A stretch of DNA of 64,000 nt from the NCBI RefSeq assembly GCF_015477835.1, contig NZ_JADLQN010000003.1, forward strand, positions 496,001-560,000, read 5' to 3'. This stretch comes from Nocardia higoensis. Its GTDB lineage: Bacteria; Actinomycetota; Actinomycetes; Mycobacteriales; Mycobacteriaceae. Under the pieces are notes generated by a model. It was not told where the DNA came from, searched no databases, and saw only the letters and a list, made by a program, of their open reading frames with translations. The translations under genes and the position numbers were made by a program. Of the stretch, positions 31,367-42,545 are shown in pieces (position 1 is the first letter of the stretch; the number at the start of each line of letters is the position of its first letter).

Positions 31367-32860
31367 GTGCTGTTCAAGGGCTCGCGGGAGTTCGTCCCGC
31401 TCTACGCTCTCTACGCGTTGCTGTTCGCCGACCACGGCCTGAACACCGCGCAGATCTCCTCGCTGCTCGCACTCTGGTCGGTGACCTCGTTCCTGCTCGA
31501 GGTGCCCTCCGGCGCATGGGCGGACACGGTCTCCCGACGCGGGCTGCTCGTTCTCAGCGGCGGGTTGGTCGCGGCCGCCTTCACGCTCTGGACCGCCACA
31601 CCGTCCTACCTCGGATTCGCCCTCGGTTTCGTGCTGTGGGGCGTGTCCGGCGCACTGGAGTCGGGCACCTTCGAGGCGTTGATGTACGACGAACTCGCCG
31701 CTCGCGACCAGGCCGGCGCCTACGCCCGGCTGATGGGTTACACCCGCGCCGCCGCCGAGATCACCGTGTTGGTGGCGATCCTCGCGGCCGCCCCGCTATA
31801 CGTCCTCGGCGGTTACGCGCTGGTCGGCTGGGTGAGCGTGGCGACGGCGGTCGGGCACACCGCGATCTGTCTGCTGTTGCCGAACGCGCCCGGAGCGGGC
31901 GAGCCGGGGCGCGGGGACCCGCAGGCATACGCCGCGCCGCGCGAGGCGGGAGTCCCGGACGGCCAGGTTCCCATCGGACACGTTTTCGTGCCCGTCGTGC
32001 CCGGACCGGCTGTGGCTGACGACGCTCCAGCGGCGGCTGCGGCCGCCGGAGCGACGACGGTTACTGCTGTAGGTGCTGTCGGGCCGGGGGTTGTCACTGC
32101 TCCGGTCGCGGCTGGGCCTTTCGCCACGGTGCCTGCGGGCGCTGTGCCTGCCGTGCCTGCGGGCACCGTGCCCGCGGGCGAGATCCCGGGCCCCGTGATC
32201 GCCGCGCGCGATCGTCCCGGCGCCGAGCCGATGGTGGCGCGCTATCTGGCGATGCTGCGAGCCGGTGTCGCAGAGACGTTGCGGGTGCGCGGCGTGCGGC
32301 GTGGCGTGCTGCTCGGGGCGCTGCTGTTCGGCATCACCGCCTATGACGAGTACTTCCCGCTGTTGGCGCAGTCGGCGGGCGTCTCGACGACGGTGGTGCC
32401 GGTGCTGATCGGCGTGACGGTGGCCGGGTCGATGGCGGGCACGCTGCTGGCCGGGCGGACGAGTTCGCTGTCGGCGCGTTCCCTGGCCTGGATGGTCGCC
32501 GCGGGCGCGGTGTTGTTCGTCGGTGGCGCGCTGGTCGCCGGGGCGGCCGTGCACAGGCCGGAGTGGGTGTATCCGCTGACCGTCGCCGGATTCGTCGCCA
32601 TCGGGATCGGTTACGGCGCGGTGCTCAATGCCGAGATCGTCGCCGACGCCCGGCTGCAGGACGCGATCGAGGGACCTGCCCGAGCCACGGTGACCTCGGT
32701 GTCCGGCCTGCTCGCGGAGATAGTCGCGCTCGGTGTCGTCGGCGTCGCGGCGCTGGCAGGCACCTGGCTGTCCATGTCGACGACCCTCGCGATCCTCGGC
32801 TCGGCCATGTTCGTCATCGCGGCCGTGATGCCCGCGTGGTTGCCCCGCCGCAAGGGCTGA
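31367..32860 (+). CDS. MFS family transporter
   Basis: This 497-residue protein has about twelve membrane helices split by a long central loop (about 180-290) made largely of Ala, Pro, Val and Gly. The helix 2-3 loop has a variant of the MFS motif A, GAWADTVSRRGLL. The first helix starts almost at residue 1 (LFKGSREFVPLYALYALLF), so the N-terminus is unusually short; GTG 31367 is the only usable start before an upstream in-frame stop. Its TGA overlaps a possible ATG of the next transporter gene. The substrate cannot be predicted. Confidence 0.8.
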   Translation: MLFKGSREFVPLYALYALLFADHGLNTAQISSLLALWSVTSFLLEVPSGAWADTVSRRGLLVLSGGLVAAAFTLWTATPSYLGFALGFVLWGVSGALESGTFEALMYDELAARDQAGAYARLMGYTRAAAEITVLVAILAAAPLYVLGGYALVGWVSVATAVGHTAICLLLPNAPGAGEPGRGDPQAYAAPREAGVPDGQVPIGHVFVPVVPGPAVADDAPAAAAAAGATTVTAVGAVGPGVVTAPVAAGPFATVPAGAVPAVPAGTVPAGEIPGPVIAARDRPGAEPMVARYLAMLRAGVAETLRVRGVRRGVLLGALLFGITAYDEYFPLLAQSAGVSTTVVPVLIGVTVAGSMAGTLLAGRTSSLSARSLAWMVAAGAVLFVGGALVAGAAVHRPEWVYPLTVAGFVAIGIGYGAVLNAEIVADARLQDAIEGPARATVTSVSGLLAEIVALGVVGVAALAGTWLSMSTTLAILGSAMFVIAAVMPAWLPRRKG

Positions 32861-32922
32861 TGCGGTGCCTGCCGAGTGCTGTGGACGCCGGGGACATCGC
32901 GCCGGACGGTACGGTTTTCGGC

Positions 32923-33921
32923 ATGACCGCGCGGATGAGGCTGGGGGTGGCGTGCGGGTTCGGCATCGGCGCGGGTGTGGCGGTGCAGGCACGGATCAAC
33001 GGCGCGCTGGGAGCGCGGTTGCACGACGGGATCGCCGCGGCGGTCATCAGTTTCGGTACCGGGCTGGTGCTGCTGGTGATCGCCTTCGCGCTGAGCGGCC
33101 GCTTGCGGGGCGGGCTGGCGGAGGTGCGGGCCGCCGTCGGGGACGGACGGTTACGCGGGTGGCAGCTGCTCGGCGGGTTGTGCGGGGCGTTCTTCGTGGC
33201 GAGCCAGGGGCTGACGGTGGCGGCGATCGGGGTGACCGCGTTCACGGTGGCGGTGGTGGCCGGGCAGTTGGTGAGCAGTCTGGTGGTGGATCGGCTGGGG
33301 CTCGCGCCGAGCGGGCGCACGCCGGTGACGCCGTTGCGCGCGGCGGCCGCGGTGATCGCCGTCGGCGCGGTGTTTCTGGCGTCCGGCGGGCGCTCCGGCG
33401 CAGCGCCCGCCGGTCTGGCTCTGCCGGAGTCCCTGCGTGAGGCGCCCGACGTGCTGCTGATCGCGCTGCCCGCGCTGGCGGGGATCGGGCTGGCCTGGCA
33501 GCAGGCGGTGAACGGGCGGGTCGGGGCGGTGGGCGGTCCGGCCCCGGCCACATTGATCAATTTCGCTGTCGGGTTCGCGGCGCTGTGCGCGGTGGAGTCG
33601 GTGGTACTGCTGACCGTGAGCGGGCTCGGTCCGCTGCCCACGGAGCCGTGGCTCTACCTAGGCGGCGCCATCGGGGTCGCGTTCATCGGGCTGGGCGCGG
33701 TCACGGTGCGCTGGATCGGCGTCCTGCTGCTCGGGCTCACCTCGGTGGCGGGCCAGCTCGTCGCCTCGGTCCTGCTGGACCTGCTCGTCCCCGGCGGTCC
33801 CGGCCTGCGGTCCCGGGCGATCGTCGGCTGCGCCCTCGTCCTGCTCGCGCTGGTCCTGGCGATGCGGCGTCCGAACCGAGCCGAAGGCGAACGCGAGAAC
33901 CGCGCCGTGCGGGGAACGTGA
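32923..33921 (+). CDS. DMT superfamily transporter of the YdcZ (DUF606) type
   Basis: This 332-residue protein has about ten membrane helices in two repeats, each beginning with the YdcZ pattern: GAGVAVQARINGALGARL at about residue 15 and GIGLAWQQAVNGRVG near 185. This identifies the bacterial DUF606 branch of drug/metabolite transporters. The ATG at 32923 lies seven bases after TACGGT and is probably leaderless; an ATG at 32860 overlapping the MFS stop would add 21 residues. The tail is charged. The substrate is unknown. A hairpin follows at 34038. Confidence 0.8.
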   Translation: MTARMRLGVACGFGIGAGVAVQARINGALGARLHDGIAAAVISFGTGLVLLVIAFALSGRLRGGLAEVRAAVGDGRLRGWQLLGGLCGAFFVASQGLTVAAIGVTAFTVAVVAGQLVSSLVVDRLGLAPSGRTPVTPLRAAAAVIAVGAVFLASGGRSGAAPAGLALPESLREAPDVLLIALPALAGIGLAWQQAVNGRVGAVGGPAPATLINFAVGFAALCAVESVVLLTVSGLGPLPTEPWLYLGGAIGVAFIGLGAVTVRWIGVLLLGLTSVAGQLVASVLLDLLVPGGPGLRSRAIVGCALVLLALVLAMRRPNRAEGERENRAVRGT

Positions 33922-34037
33922 TGGCCGCGATTACGAGAACCGCGCGGAGCGGGGAACGTGAGGACCGCGAACGCGAGGACCGCGCCGAACGAGCACGCGA
34001 ATGCGGGGGTCGAGCCGCGTAATGAGCGGGGACCGAT

Positions 34038-34084
34038 GCCGTCCTCGCGCCCGCGCCGCCGCCCGGCGCGCACGCGAGGACGGC
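34038..34084. terminator. Long hairpin between convergent genes
   Basis: GCCGTCCTCGCG and CGCGAGGACGGC form a perfect 12-base stem around a GC-rich 23-base loop. Upstream, 33885-33985 contains an imperfect direct repeat of GAGAACCGCGC...GGGGAACGTGA covering the 3' end of the transporter gene. Confidence 0.6.
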
Positions 34085-34091
34085 ACGCGAA

Positions 34092-35627
34092 TCAGAGCTT
34101 GCTGGAACGCAATTCGTGACCCCGGGAGGTCTTGCAGCGACCGGACTCCAGATCCCACTGCCAGCCGTGCAGATTGCAGGTGAGGGTATTGCCCTCCACC
34201 ACACCGAATTTCGACAGGTCGGCCTTGAGGTGCGGGCACCGGCGCTGCACCTGCCAGCCGTCCAGTTCGATGGTGGCCGAGTCGTCGTGGGCCTCGGAGA
34301 ACCAGCCGTCGGCGTAGGCGATGCGCTCGTCGGTGAGGCACTTGAAGAAGGTGTAGAGGAATTCGTTGTAGCCGCCGATGCGCCAGGCCTGGAACCGGGT
34401 GGACAGGAAGATGGTGTTGACCCAGTCCGGTTCGTTGTCGCGCAGCACCGTGCGCACCAGCTCCGGCGCGATGCGGAAGCCGTAGCGGTAGCGGCCCTCG
34501 CCCTCGATCGGTTCGCGCACGACCCGCTTGGGGAAGTCGAGCACTACCGTCTCCTCGCCGAGCACCAGGCCGACGGGGTATCCGATGCCGTCGCAGATCA
34601 GATCACTCTGCGCCATGATCGGCTCGAACAGCGCCTTCAGCGGTTCCAGCAGCGACCCCTCGCCGGTGGCCCAGGTGGCCTTCTCTGCCTCCAGCGCTGG
34701 CGCGAAGCGCTGGGCCATGTCCTCGATGTAGGCGGCCTTGTCGCCGTAGATCCGGTCCGGATCGAACGGGTGGGTGAGTTCGAGTTCCTTGCCGCGGACA
34801 TCGGCGACCGAGCCGGGGATCATCAGGATCCCACCCTCGTTGCCGTGGATGCGCATCTGCTCGAGGAAGACCATCTGGTCGGGGAAGATGTTGCCCTCGT
34901 CGCCGTGGTCGTCGTTGAGATGGCGCAGCTCGGGGTCGAGGAAGACCGGCGGACCGGCCGAGGGCACCACCCAGGTGGCGCCGACCTGCTCGATGTAGCT
35001 GCGGGCACGGTCCATGCCGCGCTGACGCTTCTGCTTGCCGAAGTTGGTCTTGGTGCGCGAAGGGATGTCGTAGACCATCGGGTACCAGATCGCGCCGGAG
35101 TACTGCAGCAGGTTGATGTCGATGTGCCCGAAGGCCTCGTGCAGCACATCCATGTCGACCGGCCGGGCGTCGTTCATGTTGAAGCAGGTGGTCTCGCCGT
35201 CGGAGACGACCAGCCCGGAGTCGCCGATCGGCCCGTCGGCGGGCGCGCGCAGCGCGATGATCATGATGTCGAGCTCGCCGCCGGGGCCGGTGACGGTGTG
35301 CTTGACCGAGTTCTCGGTCTCGAAGAACGTGTGGAAGCCGAGCTTCTCGAGCTCACGGCGCAGGTCGGGCACCGGGAAGTCCGGCAGCAGTACCGTGGCG
35401 TCCTTGTTGACGTGTTCGGCGAGGTTCTTCGCGTCGAAGTGGTCGCGGTGCAGGTGCGAGACGTAGAGGAAGTCGCAGTCGCCGAGGGCGTCCCAGTCCA
35501 GCCCGCTGTTGTCCGGGAAGGGGACCCACGAGCCGAAGTACGCCGGGTTGACCCAGGGATCGCACAGGATCGTCCCGGCCGCGGTACGGATGTGGAAACC
35601 GGCGTGTCCGACGCTGGTGATCTGCAC
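34092..35627 (-). CDS. MBL-fold hydrolase fused to a C-terminal Rieske 2Fe-2S domain
   Basis: This 511-residue protein has a metallo-beta-lactamase-like domain in the first 250 residues with the metal motif SHLHRDHFD, and a C-terminal Rieske domain (about 425-510) with the cluster ligands CPHLKADLS and CNLHGW. Combined MBL and Rieske architecture suggests a redox or hydroxylase-like hydrolase, resembling enzymes that modify sugar or lipid groups. The GTG start follows AGGAGGAACAGCTC. M. tuberculosis Rv3818 has the same position and length (from memory). No signal peptide is seen. The reaction is unknown. Confidence 0.85.
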   Translation of the reverse strand: MQITSVGHAGFHIRTAAGTILCDPWVNPAYFGSWVPFPDNSGLDWDALGDCDFLYVSHLHRDHFDAKNLAEHVNKDATVLLPDFPVPDLRRELEKLGFHTFFETENSVKHTVTGPGGELDIMIIALRAPADGPIGDSGLVVSDGETTCFNMNDARPVDMDVLHEAFGHIDINLLQYSGAIWYPMVYDIPSRTKTNFGKQKRQRGMDRARSYIEQVGATWVVPSAGPPVFLDPELRHLNDDHGDEGNIFPDQMVFLEQMRIHGNEGGILMIPGSVADVRGKELELTHPFDPDRIYGDKAAYIEDMAQRFAPALEAEKATWATGEGSLLEPLKALFEPIMAQSDLICDGIGYPVGLVLGEETVVLDFPKRVVREPIEGEGRYRYGFRIAPELVRTVLRDNEPDWVNTIFLSTRFQAWRIGGYNEFLYTFFKCLTDERIAYADGWFSEAHDDSATIELDGWQVQRRCPHLKADLSKFGVVEGNTLTCNLHGWQWDLESGRCKTSRGHELRSSKL

Positions 35628-35716
35628 GAGCTGTTCCTCCTGACCGTTGCCAGCACCCAGGGTAGTGGCTGGCGGATGAGTGCCGAAGGCGGCTGCCCCG
35701 GGTGGTGACCTCGGTC

Positions 35717-36682
35717 CTACGAGGTCGTGACGTCGCCGATGCAGTAGCCGGCCGAATTGCCCGCATCGGTCTCGCGCTGGGTCAGCGTGAAGGTGCGGGC
35801 CTGCGTGACTCCGTCGTCGTCGGTGACCGGGACGTCGACGGTGATGTAGTCCGCCGACAGCCAGGCCGAGGTGAGCTGCTCGCCGGTGAACGCGGTGACA
35901 TCGCCCAGCTTGCGTGGATTCGCGGCCAGCGGGGCGGCCACGGACTCGCCTCTGCCGGTGGGGTCCCAGTCGGCGGGGGAGGCGGCGCAGATCAGCGGGT
36001 GGGTGTCCTCGGTGTCGGCCGGGTCGAGCGGTTCGCCGACCAGGCGCGAGAGGTAGCGGCGCACGGTGTGCCTGGCATCGGCGTCGTTGTACTGGACGCT
36101 CGCGCCCGCTGCGCCCACCCGCGGGCAGGCGTAGCCGTCGGCCAGCGCCGCGCGGTCCACGGTGACCGACAGCGTGCCGCTCTCCCAGGTCACCGTGTCG
36201 GCGGTGGCCGTGCCCGGCTCGGCGAGCGCGGCGAGCACGCCCTGCGGGTACTGGTACATCTGCGTCACATTGCCGGGAGCCAGCGTCCAGCACTTCTCCT
36301 GGAGGTCGGCGATGGTGTCGTTCTCCAGATCGGCGGCCCACCGGCGCAGCGCGGGCACGGCCTCGGGCACGCCGGGCACCGCGCCGACCTCGGGGGCGTC
36401 CTCGGGCACCGGCGGCAGCGCGGGGGCAGGTGCGGCGGGGGTCGGTGCGATCCCCGAGCTGCCCGCGTCGTCCGTGCCCGCCGCGGCGGCGGTTTCCACC
36501 GAGGCCGGGGACGAGGACGGCACGTCGTCGACCGGGATACCCGACACCGAGTCGCAGCCGGCGAGCAACAGGGCTGCCGCGGCCAGACCACAGGACAGCA
36601 CGCGGGCGCCGCGGCGCGGCGCGCCCGCTCCGCTCGCTGCTGTCCGGTCGTGTTCACTCGCGTGCGGACGGGCACGTTCCAC
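35717..36682 (-). CDS. Predicted lipoprotein
   Basis: The 321-residue protein has a basic N-terminus, a hydrophobic stretch and a lipobox AALLLAGC, with lipidation expected on Cys43. A Pro/Ala/Ser-rich linker of about 60 residues follows, then a globular domain with several Cys residues (EKCWTLAPGNVT, GYACPRVG, LICAASP, GYCIGD) that may form disulphides. No enzyme motif is recognisable. The start is GTG 36682, divergent from an acyltransferase gene across 115 bases. It would be anchored on the outer face of the membrane. Function unknown. Confidence 0.75.
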   Translation of the reverse strand: MERARPHASEHDRTAASGAGAPRRGARVLSCGLAAAALLLAGCDSVSGIPVDDVPSSSPASVETAAAAGTDDAGSSGIAPTPAAPAPALPPVPEDAPEVGAVPGVPEAVPALRRWAADLENDTIADLQEKCWTLAPGNVTQMYQYPQGVLAALAEPGTATADTVTWESGTLSVTVDRAALADGYACPRVGAAGASVQYNDADARHTVRRYLSRLVGEPLDPADTEDTHPLICAASPADWDPTGRGESVAAPLAANPRKLGDVTAFTGEQLTSAWLSADYITVDVPVTDDDGVTQARTFTLTQRETDAGNSAGYCIGDVTTS

Positions 36683-36797
36683 TTCGACGATCCTCTTTCG
36701 CTGGCAGGTGCGGACGACAGCCGGTGGGCGGCGCGTCGGCGCGGGTTCGGCGGCGGCCGTTCCGGTCGGGCGATGCTGCGACTACGCTAGCGGAATT

Positions 36798-37547
36798 GTG
36801 GAACCCGTCTACCGGACGATCATCGGCTTGGCCCGGACCGTCTTCTTCGCCCAAGGCCTGAAGTTCACCGTCACCGGCGCCGAGCACATCCCGGCCCGGG
36901 GTGGCGCGGTGATCGCGATCAACCACACCGGCTATCTCGATTTCACCTACGCGGGCCTGCCCGCGCGCCGGGTGAAGCGCTATGTCCGGTTCATGGCCAA
37001 GAAGGAGGTCTTCGACAATGCGATCTCCGGCCCGATCATGCGCGCGCTGAAGCACATTCCGGTCGACAGGGTGGCGGGGGCCGATTCCTACCTCGCCGCC
37101 GTCGACTACCTGAAGCGCGGTGAACTGGTCGGCGTCTACCCCGAGGCGACGATCAGCCGTAGCTTCGAGATCAAACAGTTCAAGTCCGGCGCCGCGCGCA
37201 TGGCGATCGAAGCGGGCGTGCCGATCATCCCCATCGTGATCTGGGGCGCGCAACGGGTCTGGACCAAGGGGCATCCGAAGCGTCTCGGCCGCACCAACAC
37301 TCCGATCTCGATCGCGGTGGGCGAGCCGATCGCGCCGAACCTGCCGCCCGCGGAGCTGACCGAGGTGCTGCGTTCCACCATGCAGCGGCTGCTGGCCGGA
37401 TTGCAGGAGAGCTACACCCACGAGCCGGGCGCCTACTGGGTACCGGCCCGGCTCGGCGGCAGCGCGCCGACGCTGGCCGAGGCCGACGCGCTCGACGCCG
37501 CCGAGATCGCCGAACGCCATGCCAAGCGGGCCGCGGCAGGCGACTGA
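36798..37547 (+). CDS. PlsC-type 1-acyl-glycerol-3-phosphate acyltransferase
   Basis: This 249-residue acyltransferase shows the PlsC motifs in order: NHTGYLDF (HX4D, about residue 39), a receptor-binding stretch MAKKEVF, VYPEATISRS (variant of PEGTRS, about residue 115) and VPIIPIVIWG. It would acylate a lysophospholipid or related acceptor at the membrane. The GTG start follows TACGCT by nine bases. It matches one of the Rv3814c-Rv3816c acyltransferases in the M. tuberculosis neighbourhood (from memory). The acceptor is uncertain. Confidence 0.87.
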   Translation: MEPVYRTIIGLARTVFFAQGLKFTVTGAEHIPARGGAVIAINHTGYLDFTYAGLPARRVKRYVRFMAKKEVFDNAISGPIMRALKHIPVDRVAGADSYLAAVDYLKRGELVGVYPEATISRSFEIKQFKSGAARMAIEAGVPIIPIVIWGAQRVWTKGHPKRLGRTNTPISIAVGEPIAPNLPPAELTEVLRSTMQRLLAGLQESYTHEPGAYWVPARLGGSAPTLAEADALDAAEIAERHAKRAAAGD

Positions 37548-37646
37548 TTGTCACCGCCACCGTCCACCGCCCGGTGACCAGGCGATTTTGTGCCCGGCCG
37601 CCGGACGGCTAGAGTTCTCGATCGCACGGCCGTAGCGGCCGGGCAC

Positions 37647-37722
37647 GCGGATGTAGCGCAGCTGGTAGCGCATCACCTTGCCAAGGTGAGGGTCGCGGGT
37701 TCGAATCCCGTCATCCGCTCCA
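37647..37722 (+). tRNA. tRNA-Gly (anticodon GCC) with encoded CCA
   Basis: The cloverleaf is complete: acceptor GCGGATG/CATCCGC, D stem GCGC/GCGC, anticodon arm TCACC-TTGCCAA-GGTGA with anticodon GCC, T arm GCGGG-TTCGAAT-CCCGT with one G-U pair, discriminator T at 37719 and CCA at 37720-37722. Confidence 0.97.
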
Positions 37723-37829
37723 CCGGAGCAGTTTCTCCTCGACGTGCCGTGGGCCGCGTCACCTCCGCAATCATCGCAGCGGTACGCTGACGGTCCGGGC
37801 TCGACAGCAGCGCATCCAGGAGTACTCCT

Positions 37830-38264
37830 ATGGGTAAGGGCGAGAAGGTGTTCCCCTCGGCGGCGACACGAACCACCACCATCGGCGTGCGCGTGCCAGC
37901 GCGGTACGACCAGCTCGTCATGTTGCGCGCCCTGGCCGAGACCGTCGCGTTGATCGCCGATTTCGGCATCGACGAGGTCGCCGACATCCGCTTGGCGCTC
38001 GACGAGGTGGCCACCGCGCTCATGCAGGACGCGGTACCGGGCACCGATCTGGACTGTTCGCTCGCCTACGGCGAGGCATCGATGGACATTTCCGTCACCG
38101 CCCGCACCCGCACCGAGGACGGCCCGGACCGCACGGGGTTCGGCTGGCACATCCTCACCACCCTCACCGAATCGGTGTCGATCGACACCGGCCCCCGCGA
38201 CGTCTCCGGCGGTTATCTCACGACCGTGCGGTTCCGCTGGTCGCGCGGTCGCGCCGATGCCTGA
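37830..38264 (+). CDS. RsbW/UsfX-like anti-sigma factor
   Basis: This 144-residue protein belongs to the GHKL-type serine kinase/anti-sigma family. It has VPARYDQLVMLRALAETVA in the first helix, DEVADIRLALDEVATALM as the N-box-like helix with Glu and (unusually) Thr for the expected Asn, and a short GFGWHILTTLTESVS replacing the glycine-rich ATP lid. The kinase function may therefore be reduced, as in UsfX. It overlaps sigF by eight bases, the classical pairing, so it is predicted to bind SigF and keep it from RNA polymerase. Anti-anti-sigma partners are not in the window. Confidence 0.88.
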   Translation: MGKGEKVFPSAATRTTTIGVRVPARYDQLVMLRALAETVALIADFGIDEVADIRLALDEVATALMQDAVPGTDLDCSLAYGEASMDISVTARTRTEDGPDRTGFGWHILTTLTESVSIDTGPRDVSGGYLTTVRFRWSRGRADA

Positions 38265-39054
38265 CGCCGTTCCTGCCGATCCGGCGGAGCCGGAGGTCAG
38301 GGGCTACCAGGACCTGGAACCCGAGTTCGCCGAGCTGGCCGCCCTCGAGGAGGATGATCCGCGCCACCGTGCGCTGCGCGAGGATCTGATCGAGCGTTGC
38401 CTGCCGCTGGCCGAGCACATCGCCCGCAAGTTCAGCGGCCGCGGGGAGAACTTCGAGGATCTCCTGCAGATCGCCCGGGTCGGCCTGGTCGCGGCGGTGG
38501 ACCGCTTCGACCCGACGCAGGGCGCGCCGTTCCTGGCCTTCGCGGTGCCGACCATCATGGGCGAGGTGCGCAGGCACTTCCGCGATCACACCTGGTCGGT
38601 GCGGGTGCCGCGCAGGCTCAAGGAACTGCAGGCGACCCTGAACCCGGCGATCGAGACGCTGACCCAGCGGCTCGGGCGGGTCCCGAGAGCGCGGGAGATC
38701 GCCGAGGAACTCGATGTCGACATCGCCGAGGTGACCCAAGCGCTGGTCGCGCGCAATGCCTACCAGACTTCCTCGATCGACGGTTCGGCGAGCAGCGAGG
38801 AATCCGGGATGCCCGGGCTGGCCGAGACGCTGGGCGAGGAAGACCCCGAATACAGCACGGTGGAGAACTATCTCGCGGTCCGACCGCTCATCGCGGCGCT
38901 GCCCGAACGCGAGCGCCTGGTGCTGGAAATGCGCTTCTTCCAATCGATGTCGCAGGATCAGATCGCCAAGCAGCTCGGCTGCTCGCAGATGCAGGTGTCG
39001 CGCATCCTGTCGCGCACGCTGAAGAGCTTGCGCGAGCAGGCATTGCGCGACTGA
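38257..39054 (+). CDS. sigF: SigF-type alternative sigma factor
   Basis: This 265-residue group 3 sigma factor (SigB/SigF/SigG type) has region 2 in RCLPLAEHIARKFSGRGENFEDLLQ..., with DLLQIARVGLVAAVDRFDP as the core-binding and -10 recognition part, region 3 in VPRRLKELQATL, and region 4 with PERERLVLEMRFF and the helix-turn-helix SQDQIAKQLGCSQMQVSRIL. SigF responds to stress and stationary phase in mycobacteria. It overlaps its probable anti-sigma factor gene by eight bases, which couples their synthesis. It ends 51 bases from the convergent copper ATPase gene. Confidence 0.95.
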   Translation: MPDAVPADPAEPEVRGYQDLEPEFAELAALEEDDPRHRALREDLIERCLPLAEHIARKFSGRGENFEDLLQIARVGLVAAVDRFDPTQGAPFLAFAVPTIMGEVRRHFRDHTWSVRVPRRLKELQATLNPAIETLTQRLGRVPRAREIAEELDVDIAEVTQALVARNAYQTSSIDGSASSEESGMPGLAETLGEEDPEYSTVENYLAVRPLIAALPERERLVLEMRFFQSMSQDQIAKQLGCSQMQVSRILSRTLKSLREQALRD

Positions 39055-39105
39055 CCGCGACCGGCACCGACCGCGACCGAGCTGCCCCCGGCCCGGTCGG
39101 CGAGT

Positions 39106-41394
<2,289 letters not shown>

Positions 41395-41427
41395 GGGGTG
41401 CTCCGTTCGATGTGGCACGGGTGCGGC

Positions 41428-42396
41428 TCAGTGGCCGTGGTCGCCGTGCTGGTCACCCGGCAGGGTGCTCGGTGTCCCAGGGGGCGGCGTGGTCGGGACG
41501 GTGGCGCCCACCGGCCGGTCCTGCGACGCGAAGGGCACCGTCACGGTGAATTCGGCGGTGCGCACGACGCCTTCGTGCTGGAAGTCCAGGAACAGGCGGT
41601 AGTCACCCGGGCTCGGCGCGGTCACGGCGAAGGTGATGCCGGGGCCGGCGGGGGTTGCTCCGTCGCCGGGATGTCCCTCGGGGTGGACGTGCAGGTAGGC
41701 GAGGTCGGCGCCGCGCAAGGCTACCAGGTGGCCGTAGGCGCCGAGGTAGGGCTCGAGGTCGGTGACCGGGCGTCCGTCGCGCGCGACCGAGAGGGTGACC
41801 GTCGATTCAGCGCCGGGGGTGAGCGTGCCGTCCAGGGTCACGGTGTAGCCGCTCGCGGTGGCGGTGTTCGCGGGGGCGGGCAGCGGTCGTGGCGCGTAGT
41901 CGCCCGCGACGTGCAGGTCGGCGCCCAGCGTGAGGTTCTCGCCGCCCTCGGGCACGAAGTCGGCGAACACCCGGTAGTCGCCCGCGCGGCTCAGGTCCAC
42001 CGGCACGCTCCAGGTGCCGTCCGCGCCGAGCACGGGGTGCACGTGCTGGAAGGCGGTCAGATCGCGGCGGACCACGATGAGGTGCAGTTCCTTGTCGTGA
42101 CTGGTGGTGTAGCGGGTGAGCGGAGCGCCGCTCTCGTCGAGGATGCGTAGCCGCAGTGGCGCCCCGGCGGTGGCGGGCGGCTGCTCCAGTCGCAGGGTGT
42201 AGCCGGCGTCGGTGACGAGCAGGCCGCCGGGCGTGGAATCGGCGCTCGGCGCATCGTCCGCCGTGGCGTGGGTGTCGTGGCCGTCGGAGTCGGTGGTGGA
42301 GCCGGTGGGGCCGACCAGCGCGCCGATCCCGAGCGAGACGGCGAAGACCGCGGCGATCCCCGCGGCGAAGCCGGCGAATTTGGCGGTGGTGTTCAT
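41428..42396 (-). CDS. Secreted/membrane-anchored copper-associated protein upstream of copA
   Basis: The 322-residue protein has one N-terminal membrane helix or uncleaved signal (about 6-30), an acidic His/Asp-rich linker (DSDGHDTHATADD), and two beta-sandwich-like modules with His clusters: SHDKELHLIVVRRDLTAFQHVHPVL (quoted by its core TAFQHVHPVL) and LAYLHVHPEGHPGD. The C-terminus ends in a His-rich GDQHGDHGH. These HxHP motifs suggest metal binding outside the membrane. It lies 33 bases upstream of copA in the same operon, after a CsoR-like operator, and starts inside the stop of a 19-codon leader ORF. Its role is inferred from context. Confidence 0.78.
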   Translation of the reverse strand: MNTTAKFAGFAAGIAAVFAVSLGIGALVGPTGSTTDSDGHDTHATADDAPSADSTPGGLLVTDAGYTLRLEQPPATAGAPLRLRILDESGAPLTRYTTSHDKELHLIVVRRDLTAFQHVHPVLGADGTWSVPVDLSRAGDYRVFADFVPEGGENLTLGADLHVAGDYAPRPLPAPANTATASGYTVTLDGTLTPGAESTVTLSVARDGRPVTDLEPYLGAYGHLVALRGADLAYLHVHPEGHPGDGATPAGPGITFAVTAPSPGDYRLFLDFQHEGVVRTAEFTVTVPFASQDRPVGATVPTTPPPGTPSTLPGDQHGDHGH

Positions 42397-42452
42397 GCGA
42401 GGTCACCGGCTGCCGTGGTCGCGCAGGTCCTCGGGCTGCTCTGCGGGCGCAT
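42393..42452 (-). CDS. 19-codon leader ORF translationally coupled to the copper operon
   Basis: On the minus strand GAAGGAG lies six bases before an ATG at 42452 that opens MRPQSSPRTCATTAAGDLA. Its TGA overlaps the ATG at 42396 as ATGA. The larger gene lacks its own good ribosome binding site, so translation of this short frame probably feeds it. The peptide has one Cys and no obvious signal. It may be only a coupling device or a sensor-type leader peptide. Confidence 0.45.
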   Translation of the reverse strand: MRPQSSPRTCATTAAGDLA

Positions 42453-42545
42453 CGCACACTCCTTCGGTCGATGCCAAATACATGGCGGAGAACTGGTCCG
42501 ACCGGAGGGGCCCGATGATTCGGGCGGTACCGCCGGTCGATTCCG

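Noticed and set aside
33885..34021. Short coding extension or peptide gene after the YdcZ transporter
   Set aside because: The stretch is an imperfect direct repeat of GAGAACCGCGC-type sequence; open frames lack starts with ribosome binding sites.
37723..37829. SigF-dependent promoter before the anti-sigma gene
   Set aside because: GTTT is present at 37730 but the matching element reads GGGCCG rather than GGGTAT, too weak to call.
37551..38150. Minus-strand open frame containing ADDGIRTRDPHLGK
   Set aside because: This is the familiar false protein produced by translating the reverse strand of a tRNA gene.
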